This document shows, in pieces, positions 55,032 to 64,000 of a stretch of 64,000 nt of DNA. The stretch is from the NCBI RefSeq assembly GCF_033958435.1, contig NC_134152.1, positions 24,960,001 to 25,024,000 of the forward strand, written 5' to 3'. The notes below the pieces were generated by a model. The model ran no database searches and was not told where the DNA came from. It worked only from the letters and a program-made list of their open reading frames with translations. The translations under genes were made by a program, and so were the position numbers. The DNA is from Carettochelys insculpta. Its lineage: Eukaryota > Chordata > Testudines > Carettochelyidae. Numbering within the stretch: the first letter of the stretch is position 1; the number at the start of each line of letters is the position of its first letter.

Positions 55032-57777
55032 TCTTTTTTATGTAAAACCCAGCTAGTCCTGCTGAGCCCTCCATATTAATGTGAATTAGGCCCCTCCCTG
55101 GGTGGAAGAGCATCTGTGTCTCAAGGCTGAGCTTCTTGTTTGCAAATTAGCCACAAGTGTTCACATTTGCTTGATATAATATATAATGGAGGTAATAAAA
55201 ATAAGGCATCAAAATAGCCAGGACAGCTGCTCTGATGCAGATACTAAGTTACTGTATTACACTTGTACCACTGTACTCTGGGTGCCTCTAATCCAGGATC
55301 ACACATGGTATGGAGGAGGAAGTGGGCTGGCATACTGCCTCTCCCTCTTCCTGCACCTAGGCGAATGGTAGCATTCAGAGTCACTTCCCCTGATGCTTTT
55401 CCCTGCTGTTCCTGCAGCAATAGGTGGCAGTGCCTGGTAGCCGCAGGAAGTACAGAGCCATGTGTGCTCTCAGGAGTGGGGTACCATGTTAGCACCACAG
55501 TCCCATGCCTTCATGCCTAGACCCCATAGCACCCTCCCTGGCCCAGCAAAATCTTTAATCCGGCAAACCCTTCCTTTCCCGATTGCTTGATTAAAGACAT
55601 TCAAGTATATTTGGAAAGTTTTGGTTTCCACAAACCTTCTGGCAAACAAGAACCCTCACCCAGAATCAAGCAAAAGGGGTTTTGAATACCAGTGGCTTCT
55701 GTTAGCAAAAATAGGTGCAAATATTTTTCTATTGTCTTTGCGACACTAAAGTGGGATTTGTGGACCCAGTCCTGCTCTCATATTAGTTAGTGGCACATCA
55801 TCCATTGAATCCAATAGGAGAAAGCTGGAGCAATGCCAGCCATGCTCGCTGATGATAATCAAAAGAAAATCAAAGCAGCTGACTTATTTGTGGTTTAATA
55901 TTGGATAAACAAACAGATGGAGTAGGTCTTTTTATAAGTGCTATGTAGGCAGAGTAAGTGAGGTTGAAGAGCACAATGATAGCATAGCACTGGCTGATAC
56001 AATCAATTCTTCTAAAACCATATGTGTTTGGAAAGTCTTGTACTATTTCCACAGAAGCATCTTTGTGCTTAGCATTTATAACAGCTAAATCAAAAAGCCT
56101 GCATGTCACCAGGTTGCGGTGTTACGGCTCCACCAAAGAGCTCTTGAATTGTGTACTGTTATTATTGCAGAAAGTGCAAGGCTTTATACACTGCCACTGA
56201 CATACCCTGTATACAAATGACAGTGTCTCATGCTGCAGACTCCCCCTGAAATCCCAGTGGCTCTATCTAGGGGAGAACTCTAATAGTTCATTGAAATTTA
56301 ATTTCATCTATAGGCCTCCTGGAGCTATTATGAATACACTTAATGTCTCCAGATCTGAAAAATGCAAAGGACGATATACTATATTGAGCTAGTCTATCAT
56401 AATGGCACCAAGTGAGCCTGTGCAGGCTATCATTTATTGAGGTTAGATACAGCACAATACACACTTGCACAGTACAGCTTTCTCAACAATATGAGCTCAT
56501 GTGAGGTTAAAGTGATGGACTTAATTCATGACCGTTGAGCAAAAGGAGAGAAGGTTTACCCCAGGGAAAGGTGGGGGTGGGGAATCATACCAAAATTCCC
56601 CCTCCCTGGGGTTCTGCTAGAGGGAAGAAATGTTCCAACTCTATTCAGGGATTCACAGAACCCTTGCTGCTAGAGTCTGCCCTTAAGATTTGCTGATACA
56701 GCCCATCTCCCAAGTGTCCTAGCCTCGCCCCTTCCTTGTTGTTACATGCCTTCCAGATCCTCCAGCAGAGCAGGGTTTATAATAGTTTGCACAGGCATTT
56801 TCTGCTGCTGCTGTGACTGGCAGAATCCAAGGAGAAGTCTCAAGCACTGAAAATAGCAATAAGGCCAAGACTAGAAATGTCAAATGAGACCCAAATCAGA
56901 ACCTTGAATCCCAACACCAGCGGTATTTAGGCATATTAAGGTAGATATCTGGAGTCACATTTTGTGGTTAGCCACCATTTCATCTTTGCATTAGTTTAAT
57001 TTAGTATTCACCAAGGGAGCTGATGACTTTCTTGTTTTTTTGACCGATGAAACGACTTTGTATGAAATAGTTTCAGGATTGTAAACAATAACATATTTGC
57101 TAATCTAGTTACTCTTTCTAGTATTGCAGAATCTAGGAGTGCCCCAGTCAGAGTAAATGTCTCATAAGCCAAGCAAGTTACTGTTAAAACAAGTTTGCAA
57201 CCTAGAGACCATACAGATGAAAATTCTGATCCTGCAACTGGCAGTATGTAGATGTGACCTCTTTAAAACAATTTAAGAAAATCGTAACTTGAAAATTCCC
57301 TGTGTCTTGACTCCACTGGGTCTTCTTCAAGTACAGCTGTACAAGTCTTTGATTCTTTGGTTCCCAGTGCTGAAATCTGGTTTCCATAACACTGCATTGT
57401 GACATCTGTGACCAGTCACAGGTAAGTCAAAGAGCTCAAATTTTGAATTTCAGATTTCAAGTGCCAATCCACGATTTCCAACCCAGTAGAAAATGTAACT
57501 GTTTAGAAATAGTGAATAAATGTATGCAAACTGCAATCTGTCAACAGATATTCCAAAAGAAGGGCAGGAGGAAGGAGGGGGACAAATTCATTGGATAAAT
57601 TATTTAGTACAAGTCCCTCACTTATTGGAATCACAGCTCTCTCTTTTATTTAAAAATATGAACATTACTCTTCTGGATATAGCTACTCTTCAGAAGCAGA
57701 AATGAAACAATTTTACATTGGCACTATAGCTTTGGAGTTATACTGATTTACAGCCACTTGTTATCGAGTCCTATGAT
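55032..57777. other. Unassigned 2.7 kb
   Basis: No coding domain, repeat terminus or RNA gene that I can name. Confidence 0.3.
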
Positions 57778-57944
57778 CAGTGTTGCCTGAAAGCTGAGCA
57801 CTCAGAGGGCCACCCAGAAGAGATTCAACTGATTAGGGGAGCACCAGCAGTGCCCACAGCTGGCAACATGTGTTTCTACTGGGTGCACAAGTTCACATAC
57901 CTTGGTGCATTCTGCCCCTGGATGAAAAAATTAGAGGAACACTG
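57778..57944 (-). mobile_element. hAT-like MITE, inverse orientation
   Basis: The left end is 'cagtgttgcctgaaagctga' and the right end is 'aattttttcatc'-inverse type 'ttagaggaacactg'. It matches 9125-9314 inverted. Flanks 'cctatgat' and 'tccatgac' agree at 5 of 8, compatible with a decayed 8 bp hAT duplication. Confidence 0.65.
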
Positions 57945-58193
57945 TCCATGACCCCCTATTTATTTGTGGGAAAAGTATCATTAAGGGAGGACTATGTTAG
58001 TCCAATAGAAATGATGCATATGCGTTTCACACAATTTGTTCGTTTAATGGTTAGTTGTGTTACTCAAGTTTTGATGTGAGCTGTATATACAACTTTGGTA
58101 TTTGCAATTTAATTGAGTCCAAACATTCTACTGTTATCAAAACAAACAAGCAGTCCCGTAGCACTTTAAAGACTAACAAAATAATTTATTAGG

Positions 58194-58232
58194 TGATGGG
58201 CTTTCATGAGACAGACCCACTTCTTCAGATCA
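58194..58232 (-). ncRNA. Hammerhead-like motif, minus arm of dimer 3
   Basis: On the minus strand: TGAT, CTGAAGA, stem II, GAAA, 'gccc', ATCA. Stem I is TGAT/ATCA, different from the other copies yet still pairing. The U at the stem III side is C. Confidence 0.5.
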
Positions 58233-58269
58233 TAGCCATACCAGAACACACTCAGAATTGGTATGGCTA

Positions 58270-58308
58270 TGATCTGAAGAAGTGGGTCTGTCCCACGAAA
58301 GCTGATCA
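58270..58308 (+). ncRNA. Hammerhead-like motif, plus arm of dimer 3
   Basis: TGAT (58270-58273), CTGAAGA, stem II GTGGG/CCCAC, GAAA (58297-58300), 'gctg', ATCA (58305-58308). Stem I pairs; the cleavage-site base is G, which hammerheads do not normally cut. Confidence 0.5.
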
Positions 58309-58418
58309 CCTAATAAATTATTTTATTAGTCTTTCAAGTGCTGTGGGACTGCCTTTTTGTTTTGAGGGCACGTAGACTCGCATGATTATCTCTCTGTTAC
58401 TATTCATATTACTGTTAT

Positions 58419-60169
58419 GTTTAATGTTCTCCCCCTGTAGTATTAATTTAATGATGTTTCTTGGACCATGGCCTGTTCTTGGCTGGGACAAGTTGCTCTG
58501 CTAGATTTGTGGTCATCTGTCTCAGAGCTCAGTATAAAACCAGCTAGATCAAAGCTCCCAAAAGTCCATCTTTCTTAAAAACCTCATTTTTCCTTAGTAA
58601 AGACCATGAAGACAGGCTTCGAAAGCCAGGCTGCTCACATAAGCTGTGCTCGCAGAAGTGAAGCTATTATCTCAAGCTTGCCTAGCCGTAATAACTAATG
58701 CTTGGTTTGGCTGAAGAAGTTGTGGCAGACAGTCTTGCAGTTAAGAAGGAGGACTTGAAAACAAGGGTGTTACCAGAAGGAGACAATCTACAGCATTTTG
58801 AAGGTGGCCAAAACCTAACTAGGTGAGTTAGAGCTAGATCATATCTCTTGCAAAGAAACACCTGAACTGTGGGTTCTATTGCAAATGTAGCATTTGGGCC
58901 AGATTCACAGGTGTTTTGAGTGATACTGGCTGGAAGTTGTCAGGAAGAAATAAGGGGTTTTGCCAGAAAACATGCGACATTCAAGGGGTTTGGGAGGCTA
59001 CGGAGCCACAGTTTTGCTCTGTGATTTTGGGGTTGAATCTGTAAATCAAGATGTAGTATATGGAAAGTCGAACTATCTTAAGAGCTTGGTCAGTTTAAGA
59101 ATGGGGCAATATCACAGGCTGAGGTGGGCAAAGGGGGCAGTTGCTCCTGGATACAGCATTTCAAAAGGGCCCTGAGCTCCAGCTGAGGCCACAGAAGCAG
59201 TGTTGGCCGGATCTTGGGGCCCCTTTAAACTGCAGCAGAGTGCTGTGCTGCTGCTGCACATGTGTGTGGGGGGGAGCGGGGGTGGGACAGGACTGACTTC
59301 CATAAGCCATACCCATTCCATCCTTGGCTCCACTCCTTCTGGGGTGGGGAGCTTGGCCCTCCTTCCACCTTGCCCTGGGCCTGCTGGGGCTGTCAGTGCC
59401 TCTGATCATGGGGTGGCCGGAAGTAGCTGGTGACTGTATCTGATGACCAAGGAGGTCATTTTCAATCTTGCATTCCTGACAGAATCACCAATATCAGCCA
59501 TAAAGGTTCCGATTAAATTTGTGTGCAATAAAATGGCCTAGTCTAATGAGCACCATTTACTAAAGAAATTCAGCCAATTCAAATAGCATCACTATCCAAA
59601 AGCATGGAGGTCTCTTACCCCACCCACTCCAAACTTGTATCTTGGCTTTTCTTTTCACTATCTACGGACAGAGTAAATCCACCTTTACATGTTTAAATAC
59701 CAGATTGCCTGAGTATGTTCACACCTATGAGATAGACATGGTGGCAGCTGAAAGGCTGCACCAATACTCCATAGAACTGACGTTGATGTTGTTTCTATTT
59801 TTGTAGCACTGAGATTTATCTGTTTGTGAAGGTTCTTATAAAAGTGGACAGAGAACCTTTGTTAGCTGAAATCAGCATCTCTGCAAGTGTGGAAGTTGCT
59901 GTCTTATTTCAAGGGCTGATTATTTGATTATTATTATTATCCAAATCCCACTGATTTCTATAGAAAAACTCCTATTGACTTCAGTGGGTTTTGGACCATG
60001 ACCTATAAACAGGGGTATTTCAGTGTTCCCAGCTCTTCCTGTGATGTACAGTGTTCAGCCCAATGGATGTCTGAAAAGCAGGTTATGCCAGAATTTAAAA
60101 ATGAGAACATTTTGCCACACATTAATTTCTTTAATTACGGGACTGAAAGCTGGTGGGTGTTGATCCGTA
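58419..60169. other. Unassigned sequence
   Basis: 59160-59420 is a GC-rich patch with overlapping chance frames. The rest has no recognised feature. Confidence 0.3.
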
Positions 60170-60395
60170 TATTCATAGATTTTAGGGCCAGAAAGGAGAT
60201 GATAATCTGTTGCCCCACCTGCACAACAGACCAGAGTACCACTTCCAATGAGTTCTGATCAAGCCCATGACTTCTGTTTGAGCTATATTATGCCTTTCAG
60301 AAATTTACCCTGTCTTTACCTAAGGCCTGCAAAAAGAGAAGGACAAAGCTACATGCTCCGATGTAAATTGTTCCAATGCTTAATAAGACACTTTT
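60170..60395 (-). mobile_element. CR1 LINE 3' end, strongly worn
   Basis: 'tattcatagattttagggcc' with 'agaaaggagatgataatctg', and later 'aaattgttccaatgcttaat', follow the inverse CR1 3' UTR order. No target duplication visible. Confidence 0.65.
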
Positions 60396-61151
60396 AAAAA
60401 TAACTATTTTATTTCATCTGACTTGCCTAGCTTCAAACTGGAACCACTGTATCTTCAGGAGCACTATTGTGGGAGGGAGGGGCAGGGCAGTCACCATGCG
60501 TAACGGGAAGCTTCTTGTTCTTCTTCCTGAACCCCTGACTCTCAGGGAGTGAGAGGAAAGTACACAGCTTGTGTGAACACCTCTCACTATCAGCCAGTGA
60601 GAGAAGGGGACAGAGGAGTAACTCATGGACTGTTTGCACTTTTCCGCCACTCCCTGATACCCAGGGGACCAGGAAGAAGAGCAAGTAGCATCCCAGTATG
60701 CATGGCTGCTGTCCTCCCTGCCCTCCTGGAATGGTACCCTTGCTTTTGATTCCTTTTCCTGCTAGATTAAAGAATTATTTACTATCTGAACTCTGTCCCC
60801 TAAGTAGTAGATACTTGAAGACTGATCAAATCTTTTCCAAATTATTTTTTGATAAACTAAATAGATTGAGGGATTTTTTAGTGTTCTCATTGTAAGGTGT
60901 GTTTTCCAGTCCTCTAATATGATACTCATTATCATCGCTATTATCATTTTTATAGATGTTTCTGAACAGTTTCCAGAGTTCCAAATGTGGACGTCAGATG
61001 TCATTCTGTTAATGTCACGACAGGCTAGAATTAGTGTCAGGGACACTGAATTGTGGATGCAGGAATCTAAGAAAATTGTAGATAGAATTGGTTAGCCTGA
61101 TATCTGTTTATACACAGAAAAACCATTCCAAGAGATGAAAAGTTGCAAGTT
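60396..61151. other. Unassigned sequence
   Basis: No recognised feature. Confidence 0.3.
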
Positions 61152-61450
61152 AGGGTATGTCTACATTACATGGAAGACTGACCTGGTTAGGGTCGATCTT
61201 CTGGGGTTTGATTTCATGCTCCTGGTAGGGACACGTAAAATCAAATTATCTGGAGTCAGGAGTCAACCCCTGTACTCCTCAATATCACGTGGAGTGAGGG
61301 AGGTTGATGGGAGAATTTCTCCCATTTGCCTCCCTCTGTGAGGATGGCCCGGTAAGCCGATTGTAGATAAGTTGATTTTAGCTATGCAATATGCCATAGC
61401 TTGGATTTGCGTATCTACAGTCGACTTTAATGTCTAGTGTAGACCTGACA
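61152..61450. mobile_element. MITE with 'gggtatgtctac' end
   Basis: The left end 'agggtatgtctacattac' pairs loosely with the right end 'gtctagtgtagacctgac'. Internal 'gggtcgatctt' and 'cagtcgactt' carry TCGA. Length ~299 bp, similar in layout to 21960-22245. Target duplication not intact. Confidence 0.6.
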
Positions 61451-62690
61451 TCAGACATGGAAGCTTCTTGCTGATCACATACACTTTAGGTCAATCAAAT
61501 GCCCAAAGGGTGTATGGGTATGACTGAGATGAGAATATGGCCTTTTTTCCAGTCTTGCTGTCCTACCCATTAGAGCCAAAGATTGGATCCATGGTTCTTT
61601 CCTGGATGTATTACAAATGTGAGCTTTATTTTCCAATTTCTATAAACAATTCAAACACTGCAAATTGTATAATTACTCATAGTGTTTTTTGTTTGCTGGT
61701 TTGTTTCTTGTTGGATTCAAAGCTTAAAAACAACCTGTGTGTCTTAAACTTATGTGTGGTTGATTCCTAATGTGTTCAGTTTAAACAGTACTAAGCTATT
61801 ACTGGAGTCATTCTGGAGAACAAAGAAGATGTCTTTACATTTAATTTATCTTGTGGGATAGTTCATCTTTTAACTAGAGAGCATTTGAAAAGAACACTGC
61901 TTTATGCCATTATCTAAGTCACCCACAAAAATCAAAATTAATCTCTCAGAAGGAAAATAAATGGCTGTGCTACTTACATTTTCATCCGATAGAAATTGTA
62001 TAGCTAATTTTGTAGTAACTGATACACTACTATATTGCTCATTTAAATGTCAAGCCATTAAATATCAGGGCCCTCCGCCAGGACACAAGCAGTAATCTGA
62101 GCAAATAGGAAAGCCAACAGACAACGGTAGTCACATTTGGCACACACAAGTCTTAGGACAGGGATATTCACTGGACATCTTAGTAGAGATAGTAATTTAA
62201 TGTGCCAGGCTCCAGCTGTCATAGCTATGTAGACATTAATGAAGATATGCTGCATTGTATCAGCTAAAGAGCTAGTCTTCTAATACCCCAGAGGAAAATC
62301 TTCTTAAGAACATATTTTGTGGTGGAGAAATATTATCTGGATCTGACATCTGAAATCAACAAATGATCTGAACAATACGAAGTGGTACTTTGAATTAACA
62401 GGCTTAGAAATCAGTATATCATCTATATGGACACTGAATAACCTTTCAACAGATTTGTATTTTCATGAGTTGGATGACTATTGTTCTGAGAATAATCTAA
62501 AATTACAGCATGTTTTTGTTTCTTTCCTTGAGTATTTATAATTAGTACAGCTACAGTGCAGAATGGTATAGAAAAGGACAGTATAAATATGTAATTGTCA
62601 GGACAGGTATGAGTATATCTCAGGCCTTTGAAGACCTCTTTGATTAATTCTCCGAAAGTAGGACCAGATTATCAGCTTCAACTGGGGGGG
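61451..62690. other. Unassigned AT-rich sequence
   Basis: No recognised feature. Confidence 0.3.
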
Positions 62691-63873
62691 GTGCTGACAG
62701 CTTTCACAGGTCCAAGGACCTGTGGGGTAGGGCAGGTTTTCACCTCTGGAAGGGGCAGGGCCTTAGGTAGAAGGGGCGTATCCAGTGACAACCAGCCCTT
62801 AGCGCTGCCTGGACCACAGTGCTGGGACCCTCCTCTCCCTCAGATCTGCATGGAGCAGATGGAGCAGCACTCCAGTGGTGACGTAAAAGGTCCAGGGCTC
62901 TGGCTGCCACTGCTGCTGCTGTAGCGGCCATGGATGCCTTTGAATTGCCAGACCCCAGGACATATTACCCCTGTGCCTCTCCACCCCACCTCCATCAGCA
63001 GGTCTGGCTGCAATTCAGTAGTCTAGCTTCATTGACAACACGAGTGTGAAAGAGAAAAGGGTCTAGCTTCTAATCATTACATCTCCCCAACACACACGTG
63101 TACACACGTGACATGCACACTCACACACATACATGGCCTACCAAGATAGTAGGGAAGAGCAGCCATTTCTGAGGGGGCATAAGCCAGGAGGGATTCATGG
63201 AGAGGTAGCACCAGCTAGGGAGGAACTGTAGGTGGTTGCTGAAGCTGGATGACTCTGAAAAAGCTATGGGGAAGAGGCAATAAGGCGAGAGAGGAGAGGA
63301 AACACCTGCTCCATTCCCCATAGCTTCTCCTCAGGCATATGTGTTAGTGACATGTTCCGATTAAGCCTGATTTTTCAGGATTAGGATCTTGTAGTGTACC
63401 AGATACACAACATCTACACACTGAGCTGTCTTTAAAGTACACAAATTGGCTGCAATGGGACTACTCTTGCTTAATTTTAAGCCTGCGTTTTGCTTCACTA
63501 CATCAAAGCTTAAATGTCATATCTGGGTAGATTTGTGACCCTGATAGCTTCCAGGAAGTTTTGGCTGGCTAACTAGGCTTGGACACTCTCAGGAATCAGG
63601 CAGTGTCTCCCTGAGGTGGTACACAGAGTTTGCTCGCTTACTCCTTGCAAGAGCAGTATGAAGGCTGAAGAGCAAATATGAACGTAAAACCTCCTCCCTA
63701 TATATAGGGCCCTACCAAATTTACAGTCCATTATTGTCAGTGTCCTGGTTACAGTATTTTTAAAATCAGAAATTTCATATTTGCAGCCTTTTAAATCTGA
63801 AATTTCATAATGTAATGGTAAGGACTCTGTCACAAAGACAAGCTGGGGTGGGGGGACTCACAGGGTTATTCGT
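62691..63873. other. Unassigned sequence, GC-rich patch first
   Basis: 62700-62960 is GC-rich without a recognised domain. 63090-63130 is a worn CA-rich simple repeat. Confidence 0.3.
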
Positions 63874-63876
63874 CGC

Positions 63877-63912
<36 letters not shown>
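63874..63912. repeat. (GT)n microsatellite
   Basis: An uninterrupted GT/TG run of roughly 18 units after 'cgcgc'. Confidence 0.95.
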
Positions 63913-63914
<2 letters not shown>

Positions 63915-64000
63915 TATTGCTACCCTTACTTCAGCACTGATGTTTGCAAAGCTGGGTAGATGGAGAGCAGTGGCTGCTGGCTGAGAGCTCAGCTCTGAAG

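Larger units (their letters stand above)
58124..58418. mobile_element. Head-to-head PLE tail dimer 3 with target duplication
   Basis: The minus arm (58138-58245) and plus arm (58250-58404) are the tail type with 'ctttttgttttga' ends. Outer flanks 'cattctactgttat' (58124-58137) and 'catattactgttat' (58405-58418) agree at 12 of 14. The spacer between arms is only a few bases. Confidence 0.75.

Overview
The window looks like vertebrate nuclear DNA, most probably from a turtle. There are no densely packed genes and no operons, and I found no convincing host exon. The readable content is almost entirely transposable elements of kinds common together in chelonian genomes: CR1 LINEs, Penelope-like elements (PLEs) with a GIY-YIG endonuclease, tRNA-derived SINEs with the 'ggtcccttccagttct' tail, worn MIR-type SINEs, and many short inverted-repeat DNA transposons ending in 'ctacgtctacac'. 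The turtle assignment rests on my recall of these repeat types, not on a search. The window is probably intergenic or deep-intronic.

Layout. 1-10.3 kb: old repeats, a TCGA-motif MITE (1182-1524), a ~680 bp DNA element (2590-3270), and a SINE nested in a hAT-like MITE (5683-6040). 10.4-15.4 kb: a MIR relic, a PLE with an 875-codon open frame (10911-13538) and its 3' region with a hammerhead-like motif, a broken LINE RT fragment, and a second copy of the 700 bp DNA element in inverse orientation. 16-26 kb: a CR1 3' end, pogo/Tigger-like MITEs, a hAT-like MITE, a LINE C-terminal fragment and TAA-flanked MITEs. 26-36 kb: mostly unassigned, with a palindrome-type MITE cluster at 29.3-33.3 kb. 37.8-41.6 kb: MITEs nested in or abutting one another. 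39.9-43.2 kb: two of the three copies of a ~650-800 bp repeat. 46-53.2 kb: a 3 kb minus-strand CR1 with readable endonuclease and RT domains, two head-to-head PLE tail dimers, and a 5'-truncated PLE with an exact 12 bp target duplication. 53.4-64 kb: a 436 bp near-perfect palindrome, another palindromic MITE, a hAT-like MITE, a third PLE tail dimer, a CR1 relic and a GT microsatellite.

Most interesting signals. (1) Three short insertions are head-to-head dimers of the PLE 3' tail, each flanked by a ~14 bp imperfect direct repeat, so each dimer seems to have integrated as one unit. (2) The tail carries a hammerhead-ribozyme-like core whose stem I changes in a compensatory way between copies (GCAT/ATGC, GGT/ACC, TGAT/ATCA). 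(3) Several MITE families share a terminal motif, a 3 bp TAA-like duplication and reiterated palindromic TCGA-centred motifs. No search or folding program was run; boundaries are read by eye.
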